Origin: Cornus controversa
Lineage: Eukaryota; Streptophyta; Magnoliopsida; Cornales; Cornaceae
Assembly (NCBI GenBank): GCA_026545225.1
Contig: CM048845.1
Span: 105,892,033 to 105,956,032, forward strand
Length of the DNA stretch: 64,000 bases
Direction: 5' to 3'
The stretch's first letter is position 1. The number at the start of each line of letters is the position of its first letter. Below are positions 11,979 to 23,915 of the stretch, one piece after another. The translations under genes were made by a program, and so were the position numbers. The notes beneath the pieces were generated by a model that did no database searches, was not told where the DNA came from, and saw nothing but the letters and a program-made list of their open reading frames with translations.

Positions 11979-13640
11979 ATGGCTCCTCCCAAGGTTCAAA
12001 CTACAAACAAGAAAATCTCAAAAAATACTGCTGCTGCATTCACTAACATCAAAACTGCCACATGCAGTGGCAAGAACACTAGAAACCCGTCAAGTACCAG
12101 CAACACCTCAGCAAGTCCTATGACGTGCATTAAGACCAAAGCAATTACTTTGCTAAAAAATCAGCAAAATTTGGTGAAAACCAATCCTGCTAAACCAATA
12201 GATGTGAAAACTCAACATGTTAACACCATTGATCCTTAGGGGCAAAGAATTCTGACGTTGCTTTAGAAAAGTCAACGTTATCACATTCACCCCACTCTGT
12301 CTCGAATGCCAACTCTAACGTTGGTTCGCTCTCAGAGTCGTTAGTTGAGATTTTAAAACAATCGGTCACTTTAAAGAATATTGGCCCTCAAGGTCTTTTC
12401 TATTCGAATGTTGTCACAACTATGATGACTGGAATAACCTCAGTGGAAGACCAAATTGCAGTGATGGCTAACACAATCGAAAACCTCAGAAAAACTGTTG
12501 AAAAGAATGACTTGCAGATCGCCGCGCTAATAAGTAAGCTTGAAATTCAAAATTCTGATGAGTCAACACAATTGCCTGGGAATACTTCAAATTCAGCCTT
12601 TCAAGGTGCCCAATCAAAATCTTCATCACATATCTATGTCAGAACATGTCGTTAACAAAACTAACTGTGTTTTGCCATTTGCTTCGCTATCTGTCTAACA
12701 ATTGGAGGATATAATAACAAACACAATTCGAGCACAGTATAGCGATACCCCTCAAAGCACTCTCATGTACTCAAAATGCTACACCGAAAGAATTACCAAT
12801 CTAAAAACGTTAGTGAATATCAACTACCAAAGTTTCATAGGCAATCCCAAATAATATGTTGCACATTTTGTGGAGACCTGCAATAACGCTAACACCAATG
12901 GGGACCTCTTAGTCAAGCAATTTGTTCATTTCTTTCAAGAGAATACATTTGATTGGTACACGGACGTCAAAGCTGAGAGTATTAACTGTTGGGAGCATAT
13001 GGAGCGAGAGTTTCTCAACCGCTTCTACAGTAGTTGCAGAATAATAAGCATGTTAAAACTCACTAACACTAAACAAATGAAAGACGAGTTTGTGGTCGAC
13101 TGTATCAGGCACTAGAAAGCTCTAAGTTTTGATTGCAAATATCGTCTTTCTGAAGTCTCAGCAGTCGAAATGTGTATGCGAGGCATGTACTGGAAGCTTC
13201 TCAATTTCTACAAGGAATCGGGTCTTGTGTATTTGAAGAACTGGTTACTCATGCCTATGATTTGGAGCTTAGCATAACAAGTCGTTGTGCAAAGGCTCTT
13301 ACCTTTCCCAATATGTCTGACAACTATATTAAAAATGAAGGGGTTGAGTTTGAAGAGAAAGACAAAATACTTCTTAACTTGGATGATGAAATAGATACAT
13401 CTTATGTTACAAGCATCGTCTCTAAAGATTTGTATCAAGAAACACATCATGTTGCTTCAGTTACTTCACCTGAAGGATATCAGTTATATAAGTCATTGAG
13501 TTGAGAGAACTTTGGTAGAAGACCAGACTTATTGAGAACATTAACTTTCAAGTATAAGAAATTTGAGACTGCTCGCCATAATTTGAACGAGCAAATGTTT
13601 CAACACCTTCTAACGAAAGTGAGTGTAAAAAAAATGAACA
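11979..13640 (+). pseudogene. Degenerate Gypsy-type gag
   Basis: A gag-like reading begins at 11979 (MAPPKVQ) and continues in broken pieces. 12422-12655 has the N-terminal helical gag part (DQIAVMANTIENLRKTVEK). 12870-13115 matches the retrotransposon gag core, with FVHFFQENTFDWYTDV and EREFLNRFYS. 13172-13504 is its C-terminal continuation (ELVTHAYDLELSI). Stops and frameshifts separate the parts. Zinc-knuckle and protease motifs are not seen. The protein would have formed the particle; it is not functional here. Confidence 0.8.
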
Positions 13641-14448
13641 GACACGGGACAAACCCTCCATACAAAGCTTATTCCTAGCTCTCTCATATGAAATACCCTT
13701 GGAGAGGGGGCAAGATTCACATTTGTCCTTTAAAAAGGCCTACACATTTTCTCAAACCTCAAAATAAAAAAGAAGCCTCAAGAAAGGAACAAGAAAAATA
13801 AGAGCATACCAAAGTGACAAATCGCAAGGATTTGCATCCAAGAAGTATTGTAAAGGTAATTCTTCAAATTCTCCTCAAACAAATTCAAGTGAAAACAATC
13901 AAAAAATTGTGCTCACATGGAGGCCAAAAAAGAAAGTTCAAGATGAAAATAGTCTTGTAAGGATCTCGTAAGAATCATTGCCTAGAAACACACGAGTGAT
14001 GTCTTAAGAGTCACTTTCTCGAACTGTCTCTAACAACTAGCAAAAAGAATGTCTCAAACAAGAAAGTAACGAACAAGAAAAAATTCGTCTCTAATTTTAA
14101 ATAGTACAAGAAGCTGTGAAAATCAAAACACTGAAGGAAAAAAAAGTGTGAGGACCAAGGCCCGAAGATGCTGTCTGGATCAAATCTTATAATGGAATGA
14201 AAACATATTGGGTGAGGTTCAATCATCCTGCATGGATCATGACGAATGAAATACCTCTTCCTTCTAGGTGAGGAGGCGAGTTCGAAGGATATGTTTATTC
14301 TCAAGTACAAGAAGAGTACAACAAAAAAACAAAGCAAGAAGGAAATTTCCAAATTGACGCCAAGTTGATTTACATTTTTCAACACAAGCTTGGATTATTT
14401 TCTAAATCTTGCAAAGCTGAAGAATAATTGAAACTAAAGTGCTCCCAG

Positions 14449-14840
14449 ATACGAGCCTAAACTGTCGATGACACTTTTTGACACGAGTATAAACTGTCTA
14501 CAAAAAAAATGCTCCCCTATACAAGCCTTAACTGTCGATGACACTTTTTGACACAAGTATAAACTGTCTATTAAAAAAAAACTCTTTGACACGAGTATAA
14601 ATTATCTACCAAAAAAAAATAGCGCTCCTTAACACGAGTATAAACTGTTTACCAAAAAAAATAACACTCAATGACACAAATATAAACTATCTACCAAAAA
14701 AAAAAGCACTCATTGGCACGAGTATAAAATGAATTCATGAAAAAAAATCAAACATTCATTAACACAAGTATAAATTATCTGTATGAAAAAAAACTACTCC
14801 TTGATATGAGTATAAACTATCTTCACAAAAAAAAAATTTG
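14449..14840 (+). repeat. Tandem array 1: cacgagtataaactgtctac-type units
   Basis: About eight copies of (g)acacgagtataaactgtctac followed by A runs start near 14480, 14552, 14589, 14632, 14673, 14716, 14761 and 14806. Spacing is irregular (37-72 bases). It lies in the non-coding internal part of the LTR element. Confidence 0.9.
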
Positions 14841-14934
14841 AACTACGTGATGATTTGATCCATGTTAGGGTACTTATGCAGCTTAGAGGATTGTTCTAAG
14901 TTCAATCAAGCTAACAAAAAAAAAAAATCTTTTG

Positions 14935-15185
14935 GCCTACCACCAAGATATTGACGATGTCTGCCGCATCGTGGTAATTGGGCATGCCGCCAAAATATTG
15001 ACTATGTTTGCTGCACCATGGTGACTTGGCCTGCCGTGAAGATATTGACAATGTCTGCCGCACCGTAGTAACGACTTGGTTCACTGCCAAAATATGTTAA
15101 ATAGTGTTTAGCGCACTATAGTAACATGACTTGCTGCCAAAATGTTGAAAACACTCGTTACGCCGTGTTAATTTGGCCCGTCGAG
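14935..15185 (+). repeat. Tandem array 2: about 60-bp units
   Basis: About four diverged units contain aagatattgacgatgtctgc followed by cgcatcgtggtaa. It is adjacent to array 1 but unrelated in sequence. Confidence 0.85.
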
Positions 15186-15349
15186 CAAAACAACAAACCA
15201 GTGAGTTCTTATATTCAGTGTAATTTTTTTCTCCATGATATCATTCTCTCATTTTAAAATGGTTACTGTATTTGTCTTGAAGTTTTTGAAGAAAACCATG
15301 ATTGACAAAAGTCAAAGGTTGTTTACCGAACAAAAAAAAATATGAGAGA

Positions 15350-15783
15350 GTTTCCAACAGAACTAAGTGACCCTAAAAGGACGATAAAGTGTTCTAAAGG
15401 AACTAAGGGACCTCGAAGGAACGATAAAGTGTTTCAATGGAACTAAATGACCCTGAAGGGATGATAAGGTGTTCCAAAGGAACTAAGTGATCCTGAAGGG
15501 ATGATAAAGTGTTCCAATAGAACTAAGAAGACCCCAAAGAGACGATAAGTGTTCCAAAGGAACTAAGGGACCCTGAATGAATGATAAAGTATTCCAACGA
15601 AATTAAGGGACCCCAAATGGATGATAAAGTGTTCCAAAAGAACTAGGTGACCTCAAAGGGACGATAAAATGTTCCAACGAAACTAAGGGACCCCGAAAGA
15701 ATGATAAAGTGTTCCAATGGAACTAAGTGATCCTGAAAGGGCGAAAAATATTCCAAAGGAACTAGTGACCCCGAAAGGACTAA
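15350..15783 (+). repeat. Tandem array 3: 40-bp units, about 10.8 copies
   Basis: Units begin gttccaaaggaactaagtga and contain a gatgataaagt-like end. Starts fall at 15391, 15431, 15471, 15511, 15551, 15591, 15631, 15671 and 15711, exactly 40 bases apart; the last unit is one base short. Units differ by substitutions, not by spacers. Confidence 0.97.
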
Positions 15784-16944
15784 CATTTGTCTTATTCGAT
15801 GAGTTCAAGTTATCATTAAAAAAAAAAGAGAAAAGAAGTGGAAGCCAAAATAGAGAAGACAAAGACAGTCCGGGTTTATGGTGATGTTTATGGAAAACGC
15901 CCAAATTTAACAAATATAAAATTCACGACTTTTCTGTACAGCCTTACTATTTGGGTCATAACTTTTACCTCGAGTATCGGATTAATGCAAGCCTAGATTT
16001 TTTAGAAACTTTATTCATAGGGGAGCATATTTGTATTTCACGAATAAGTCCTAATTATGACATTTATGGGGTAAAATTTGCGTGTCAAGATAGTCACAAT
16101 ATTTTACGCTAACATTACACCAGTTATGATAATTTGATCATATCTCCCGACTCGGATATCAGAATTGAGAAAACGTAGCGGATGTGAAAAGATAAATTGA
16201 AGCCCAAGATATTTGTATTTCATAAAAATTTCGTGAATCACACTTATTTAAGGTCAAAATTGGATTGCAACTCAGAAGAAATATTCTGGTAGACTTTTTT
16301 CTCAGCACTTTTCTATTTTTTTACTTGGAGAAAACTCTAGAGTACCTCTATATAAGAGAAAAAGATGAGTAGAAAATTGGTTGGAAGAAAAAATCTTGGG
16401 TTGCATGACAGTAATTATATAAGAGTTCATATTTGTGAGGCATGTGATAAAACAATAAAGGAAACAGTAAAAAAAAGTGAAGGAGCTTAGGGCATTAAAG
16501 TAATGAAAGAGAGAAAAATAATAAAAATAAAGTGAAGAATCTGTTGTTACAATAAAGATTTTGGTGAGAAAAAATGGGGATTGCAGCTACGAGTTCTTCA
16601 TTCTTTTGTCACCGACAATTAGGTGTTGACTTCGTTTCAAAGTTCAGTAATAAATATTACAACGCAAATTGATGTCAAAAGACTGACTCATGGGTTATAT
16701 ATAGCTCGTATTGGCTTAATTCTATTTGCAGGTGAATTCTCAAGACTCTAATTCTACTTGGTCAAGGAAATAAAAAACATTCTAGTTGGAACAAGATTTT
16801 CAATAGTCTGATTCAATCAAGAAAATGAGAACTAGAAAATCGCAATTCCATTCAAAGAAGGAAATTTAAACAATCCTAATTCATGTTACGAAAAGTGTAC
16901 GCGACAAGTTCGGTATTAGCACAAGATTTGAAGTGGGGGCAATT

Positions 16945-17536
16945 TGTAGACATTAAAAAGTAATAGGGTGAATCCAAATTACAATTTAGGCTTACTTTCA
17001 ATTTGGTTCACTTTGAAAATATGGCTTAATGAGTCAAGCAATTCAAAGTCCAGATCCATTATAAATAAATGGGTCATGAGCCAATTCAAGTTATCCAAAA
17101 AATCCAAACCCACTAAAAAATAGGTCAAAGAATAATTGATATATATGTATATATATATATATATATATATTTATCATTAAAGATAATTATATATATATAT
17201 TAATTAGATAATTATCATCAAAGATAATTATTATGAGTAAAAGAAGTTATTAGTTTGCCCTTCCAAGAATTATATAAATAAAGGTCTAAGGGAGAAAATA
17301 AGTAAATAAGGAGAAGACTCCGAGAGAACGTTGAAACTCTGCAGGACTCTTCACTCAAAATTCAAATCTTCAAAGCATCTAAAACCCTCAAGGAGAATAA
17401 CAACTCTCACGTGTTGTTCTTCACCAAAATCAAAGATGTCCAGAGACTTGTAACTCATATTTTCTGAAATTAATATATTTGATTTATTTGACCACGTGTT
17501 TTGATCTTATTCTCAAACTTAAAATTTGTGTCTATA
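16945..17536 (+). repeat. 3' LTR (592 bp)
   Basis: It starts TGTAGACATT after a purine-rich tract and ends ...tgtctata, where the canonical terminal CA has become TA. The next five bases are the target duplication atatg. It contains a tataaataaag string (17273) that could act as a TATA region. Confidence 0.88.
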
Positions 17537-17541
17537 ATATG

Positions 17542-18160
17542 TATGTGTAAATTGCTCAACCGTGATCATCTATAAAAATATAATATAGGTAATGCACAAT
17601 GTATTCTTATTAGCATGAAATATTAAAAAAATATAATATAAAATAAAATGAATAATCAAATTATAGTTTATTTTTTTAAAAAAAAGACATCATTTGTCTC
17701 TCACCGGAGAGGAGGAACTCTTTCCTAACCGTTGGTGTAGCCCAATCGTATAACGAATGACACATAGAAATAAATTAAAAATAAACACATTGTTCGTATT
17801 TTTAACTATTTTCATGGTTAGATCCTACCTATTTAAAACTATTACTTAATCCTATCCAAGTGGATCTTATTTAATTATAATTAACCATAGTTTTTGTAAT
17901 TGTTAAAAAATTTAACTAATTTTCCTCAGTTTTAAATTCAAATAATTATTATTATTTTAATTCCAGTTCGGTCCGAAAGTAAACCCAACCTGTAGAGCTG
18001 GGCCAGTGGAGTCCAATTGACCCAACCAGCCCCCCAACGGCCCAACACACAACCTTGGATACCTGAGTCCTAGCCAATATGAGAAACCAACTTTAAACAA
18101 TCACATAAATTCATTTGTGTTTATTCAGCATACTCAGACACACACACATACACATATATA
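17542..18160. other. Intergenic DNA between the LTR element and the Helitron
   Basis: No open frame or repeat ends were recognised. A GC-richer patch near 17960-18070 (ggcccaacacacaacc) has no identifiable origin. Confidence 0.5.
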
Positions 18161-18171
18161 CTAGTAAAAGG

Positions 18172-18190
18172 TCACAAGCGATGCTTGTGA
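18172..18190 (-). terminator. Helitron 3' terminal hairpin
   Basis: Perfect 8-bp palindromic stem with a 3-base loop, 7 bases from the CTAG terminus. In Helitrons this hairpin marks the end of rolling-circle transposition. Confidence 0.85.
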
Positions 18191-18959
18191 TTAAAAGTGA
18201 ATTTATATAATTTTATTAAGCTATGATATCAATAATAAGAAAATAAAATTAATATTTTAACAACTCTAATATTATTTAAGTAAATCTATAATTATCTGTT
18301 GTTTTACTTTTGAAAACTTTTAATAACTAATTTATTAATTCGTAATCCTTTCAGAATTTCTGAATTCTTCAAATTATTATACTTCTTTTGATAACTATGG
18401 ACACAACATACATGAATAAGTAAATGTTAAGTTATATATGTATATGAATATATATATAAAAACTTTATTTCATCTCAACATTCAATATAAAAAAATAATA
18501 GGCATAAATGTAATGCCCCAAAACGTCGTAAAAAAAGTTTGAAAATATGTGTGGTTTCAAAGGGGTGATTATAAGCATTTAATATACTTTGGACATATAT
18601 ATGATCTATAATTCTACCATTGAAATTAATAATAAATTTGCATTACATCAAATCAAATCCCTTCAAATATGTAATATTTCAGAGATCTTATTCTTGTAAT
18701 TTAAAATTTTAGTACAACAGTAAAATTGCATTAGCTTGATCACTTATATCCATTTGAAAATAAAAAAATAAAAAGATGATAAAAACTTAGATAAATGACA
18801 AACCAGATACTTCGTTTAATATAATTATGCAAATTATAATTTTAAATTAGTTCAAATCAATCTTTTTTCTAATGGAGAATCAAAAAATGATCATACCAGT
18901 AGTTGCTAAATATGTCACCGAGATTAATTATGTTTTTATGGTTTTTCTTCCTTTGCTTT

Positions 18960-19320
18960 ATAAAACAATCTTAATATTTCAAACAAATATATAACTACAT
19001 ATAAAGGACACAATCTTAACCATAGCAGGAGAGAATAATTTTGATTAATAAAAGCTTTTCATTATTTTAATACGATCATATTTCATTAGTGGCTGATACA
19101 GATTATTATGGTATATGATATATAGTCACGTTTGTCTAGAAAAAATGTACATAAAATAATATTAATATTTCAAACAAATATATAACTACATATAAAGGAC
19201 ACGATCTTAACCATAGTAGAAGAGAACAATCTTGATTAATAAATTTTTATTATTATTTTAATACGATCATATTTCATTAGTGGCTGATATAGATTACGAA
19301 GGTATATGATATATGTAGTG
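18960..19320. repeat. Tandem duplication of about 197 bp inside the Helitron
   Basis: The string caaacaaatatataactaca followed by tataaaggacac occurs near 18980 and 19177, and ttcattagtggctgata follows in both copies. Confidence 0.85.
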
Positions 19321-19493
19321 TTGCTTTTCGTATTTCTTTAATCAAATCATCCGGTGATAAATTGATTTTTCTCATAATAGTTCATTAGTCATTTTTTAAC
19401 ACCATTATCATCTAGGTAAAAAAGAATCAATATTTTTTACTGATTTCTTGTTAAATTTAATTTCATGTTGTTTTATCGGGAGCTATAGATATA

Positions 19494-20850
19494 ACATCTA
19501 TCCTTGTAATCATGATTGACTTTTAGATGATTTTAGGCTATTCAAGTCATAAATTAATTTGATTTACATATTTTGAAGTCATATGCAAAAATTTGTATCT
19601 ATTAGTTATAAAGTCTCACACAATCATATTTAAGGACAAGAACTTCCTATTCATAAATTGAACCATATATTTTTTTTTAGTAACAATATACCTTTGGATT
19701 CTAAAATTTCTGTATCATGCTTTCACAGAATTATAGAAAAGGCTTTTTTTTTTTTTTTCTTCACATACCCTTTATTCAATCGTATCCCAAATTATAATAT
19801 TATTATTATTATTGAAACTCATATAATATTTAATATCATTCCAACAAAAAAATAAGTAAACCGATATAAATGATTAACATAATCATTATTATTATCGATA
19901 ATATATTCAAATCTAAAGCTTATAATTGACTTCATAAACATACTAATAACCATCGTAAAATAAAACACATTATAAATTATTTAAGGAAAACAAAAGATAT
20001 AAGAGGAGTGGAGAATCTATGTTTTACCATCACTGAGGGACACCCCAGCACAACCCATCGCCAATGGTAGAAACTTTTTTCATTTTAGTTCTATAAACTT
20101 CTTTTTTCTCAAACAACATACAACAAAGCCCTTAAAGATCAATAAAAGAGATAAAATATGAGAGACATCTATTCTTGTAACCATGATTGGCTTTCACATG
20201 ATTTTAGGCTATACAAGTCATAAATTAATTTGATTTGCTTATTTTGAAGTCATATGACAAAAATTTGTATCTATTAGTTACAATAGCACGTTATAAAATA
20301 TTACACAATCATATTTAAGGACAAGAGCTTCTTATTCATAAATTGAACCATATATTTTTAGTAACAATATACCTTTCAATTCTAAAATTTTGCAACATTT
20401 CTGTTTTATACTTTCACAGAATTATAGAAAATGTTTTTTTTCTTTTCTTTTTTTCTTCACATACCCTGTATTCAATCGTGTCCCAAATTATATTATTATT
20501 GAAACTCATATAATATTTAATATCAATCCAACAAAAAGTTAAGTAAACCAATATAATAGATTAACATAATCATTATTATTTCATAATATTCAAATCTAAA
20601 GCTTATAATTGACTTCATAAACATATTAATGACCACCATAAAATAAAAACACATTATAAATTATTTAAGGAAAACGAAAGATATAAGAAGAGTGGAGAAT
20701 CTATGCTTTACCATCACTGAGGAGAGTCACCCCAGCACAACTCATCGCCACTGGTGGAAACTTTCTTTGTTTTACTTTTATAAACTTATTCTTCTCAAAC
20801 AACATACAACAAAACTCTTAAAGATCAATAAAAGAGATAAAATATGAGAG
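19494..20850. repeat. Tandem duplication of about 670 bp inside the Helitron
   Basis: The unit runs from tgtaa(t/c)catgattg (19505 and 20176) to agataaaatatgagaga. Both copies include gagtggagaatctatg and accatcactgagg. Part of the unit is repeated a third time from about 21161. Confidence 0.9.
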
Positions 20851-21800
20851 ATATCGAAAATTAGATAACAGAGTTGCAACTAACAAAAAAAAAACTCTAA
20901 GATCCCTAATATTATAAATAATTAGTTTGGTTTGTATGCATTGCTCTCAAATTCTTTAGGAGTAGTGTATTACAATTAAATTAAACGATTTGAAACTTTG
21001 TATGAGTTTATTATTAGTAGGCGAGTCTATTGGTGGGTGATATAATTTAGGTTGTAGAAGTTTATCAGTAGAAGAATTATGGGTTATGGAGTTTAGGTTG
21101 TAGAAGTCTATTAGTATAGAAATTGTGGTATAACTAAAGAGTCTATTAGTAGGCAATAATGGTGGAAACTTTCTTCGTTTTACTTCTATAAACTTCTTTT
21201 TTTCAAAAACCTACAATAGAGCTCTTAAAGATCAATAAAAAAGATAAAATATGAGAGAAATCGAAAACTATATAACAAAGTTGCAACTAAAAACAAAAAA
21301 AACTTTGAGATCCCTAATATTATAGATAATTAGTTTGGTTTGTATGCAGTGCTATTAAATTCTTTAAGAGTAATGTATTACTATTAAATTAAACGATTTG
21401 AAACATGAATCTATTATTAGTAGGTGATGGAGTTTAGGTTGTAGAAGTCTATTAGTATAAGAATTGTGATATAACTAAAGAGTCTATTAGTGATTGATAT
21501 AATTTAGATGGTAAAAATCTATCAGTAGAAGAATTGTAGTATAACTAAATGATTTCAAACAACTTGTAAGTTAATTAATAAAATAATTTTTATATAATTA
21601 TAATAAAAGAATTTTTTTATCTAATAAATAAAGTTTATCAATAAAAGAGTTTTTATGTCACTAAATGATTTAAAACTCCTAAAAAGTTTTTATATAACTA
21701 TAATAAAAGAGTTTTTATCTAACAAGAGAATTTATTAATAAACGAGTTTTTATATCACTAAACGATTTGAAACATCTTGTACTTTTAATAATAGTATAGA

Positions 21801-23350
21801 TAGATATATAATGATTTCAATGTACAAATTCAAATCAAAACCCAAAGTACATGTCTTTTAATCAGTTTCTACTGTATCATAGAAATTCAAGAATTATTTG
21901 TAGGATTCACATGCATATTTATTAAAATTTTACTAGAATGGTGCCAATCATGAAAAAATAAAAGATTAATTACTTGATAATATTGTTAGATGTTACTCTT
22001 TGTGATCTACTCGAGGTTGTAAACCAAATAGTATCACTTTAGGGTTTTGTAGACAACCGTTTGATAATTGTTTTTGAACCTACTCTACCCCCATAGAAAT
22101 ATTGAATGGAACAGGATATATATATATATATATATATATATTTGGTCACTATAATTTTGAAAATTAACATTGAAATGACCCTCAAAAGTAAGTAAATAAA
22201 TCTGAAACATATAAAATGAGGTTAATATTGCTATAGATGAAGCTATTATTGCAAAATTTTAAAATGTACCTAATAAAAAATATATAGTATATAAAAAAGA
22301 CAATGAAGTGATTAACGAATAATTAAATTGGTCTAGAAATTTTATAATTAATCTTGAAAAATTGTTTAATATTGATTTAACATCAATTTGGAAACTTCAA
22401 CTAAGAATTGTTTTGGAATATATTTAATCTTAATTATGAATTTTCAAAATTGAATATTATTTAAATGGGTATGAGGATAGAAACCTTAATTTCAGTTAGG
22501 GAACTTAGATGTTGAGTTTGAGTTAAAAGCCGAGTAAGAAGTTGATGTTGATAAAAATATTTTGAGGTGTGAAAATTAGTCTTTGGTGCCTCCAAAAGTA
22601 ATATATTTTGACATTTTATAATGAAATCTACATTTCTAAAAATTAGGCTCAATGAGCTTTCTAGTGATACATTATATACCTAATTTTGAGTTTATTTGAC
22701 CCTAGACAAAGCATTTGCTAGACTATGTGCAGTTAGGTTCGACAAACTTGGATGGACCAAACCACTCTACAATGATATGATGAAATATTTTGTTCGGATT
22801 GCTCAAATTTGCTATGTACAAATTTGTAAATAATTCTCTCAACGGTCACATTTTGTTACAAAATGCCCTATGCCGGTGTGATGGGTTACTTTTTTTTTTA
22901 TTAAAGACCATAATGTCATTTCTTATTGAATTATACTTAACTTATTTTTCTTATTAAAATAAATTATGAACAAGATTCATATGATTTTGATGACATATTA
23001 TCCATAATTTGCTAAATTTAGCTTTAATTCTTGAAAGTAATTGTTTTAATAAAAATTTTAATTATTTAAAGCAATTTAAGTAATTTCTTAAATTTTTATG
23101 AATATATTGCATGAGAAAGAAACTATTTTTTTTATCCAAGTAATTTCTCAAAATTTCATGAATATATTGTATGAAAAAATACATATTTTTTACGATAAAG
23201 AAGTTTAAATTGGGTATAACAAATTTTATTATAAATAGTAAAGTTGTAATAATAAGTTAAATTATTTTAGACAATGACAAAATTTGGTGGTATTTATTAT
23301 TTTTCTTTAATTATTATGATAAATTGATACTAATAATAAAATTAAGGTAA
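21801..23350. other. AT-rich intergenic DNA
   Basis: It holds a (TA)n run at 22116-22141 and otherwise no supported feature. Confidence 0.5.
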
Positions 23351-23599
23351 ATGATATAATTAATAAATTTTGTCTTTTGTAATACATAATGTGACCGCAT
23401 GGTATACTGTTGTAGGCTTTGAGCCAAAACTGCATGATTTGACCCAATATTGGGATTTGAGAGGCAAAATATTGTTAACTTTTAATGATCGAATCACAAG
23501 TTTGTATGTATGCTCGGCTTTCGGGGATGTTTCGCCACCCAGACCCGCCCACTCGTTCAAATGTACCCGGACGTTAGACCCGCTTTAATAACGGGTTAG

Positions 23600-23915
23600 A
23601 ATAAGAGAGCAAAGAACTAACCCTAGCTAGCTCTCTCTCTCTCCTCTCGATTCCCTCCCTGTCTTCGATCTGCATCTCTCTCTGATTCTGCCTCTCTCTC
23701 TTTTTCTTCCATCTCCCATCTCTCCTGCATCATTAAGCCCTAATCTTATCTGAATCTCAAATTGTAAGCCATAATCTTCTCATCCCTAATATATTCTGAT
23801 TTCACTTACAGATTTTGAATGTTTGTGTCGAGCGAATCGCGAAGATCGAAAGCGTGAAGCATCGGATTATGATTTGAATCGTTGAAAGGAAAATCCAACC
23901 AAAAAAGCAGATCAG
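23600..23915 (+). other. Inferred 5' UTR exon of the helicase gene
   Basis: A sharp change to CT-rich sequence (ctctctctctctcctctcg) after 23620 is typical of plant leaders. The exon would end at atcag with a GT donor at 23916. The matching acceptor is tttggcag at 27555-27562, 50 bases before the start codon. The intron would be about 3.6 kb. Both ends are inferred without transcript data. Confidence 0.5.

Larger units (their letters stand above)
11447..17536 (+). mobile_element. Non-autonomous gag-only LTR retrotransposon (Gypsy-related, TR-GAG-like), 6.1 kb
   Basis: Two LTRs in direct orientation begin TGTAAACATT (11447) and TGTAGACATT (16945). The whole element is flanked by the 5-bp target duplication atatg at 11442-11446 and 17537-17541. 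A purine-rich tract (gaagtgggggcaa) lies just before the 3' LTR. Internal sequence has remnants of a Gypsy-type gag (about 11979-13640) but no recognisable protease, reverse transcriptase, RNase H or integrase. It carries three unrelated tandem arrays between 14.4 and 15.8 kb. Lack of pol, with gag remnants, fits the plant TR-GAG class or a large retrotransposon derivative. The two LTRs differ at many positions, so the insertion is not recent. Confidence 0.88.
18161..21800 (-). mobile_element. Non-autonomous Helitron (3.6 kb, minus strand)
   Basis: On the minus strand the element begins TCTATACTATTATTAAAAGT (plus 21800 downward), preceded by A. It ends with CTAG (plus 18164-18161), followed by T. 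Seven bases before the CTAG is a perfect 8-bp stem, TCACAAGC/GCTTGTGA with a 3-base loop, at plus 18172-18190. A TC start, a subterminal hairpin, a CTRR end and A/T flanks with no target duplication are the Helitron signature. No Rep/helicase coding sequence is present. The interior is built of tandem duplications (18960-19320; 19494-20850; 20750-21440). Confidence 0.88.

Noticed and set aside
14011-14385. 124-residue minus-strand open frame
   Set aside because: It is antisense to the LTR element interior, rich in Phe and Leu from A-rich plus-strand sequence, with no family resemblance.
15350-15783. Regular direct repeats resembling a CRISPR array
   Set aside because: Units are contiguous 40-mers with no spacers, inside a plant LTR retrotransposon, and there are no cas genes.
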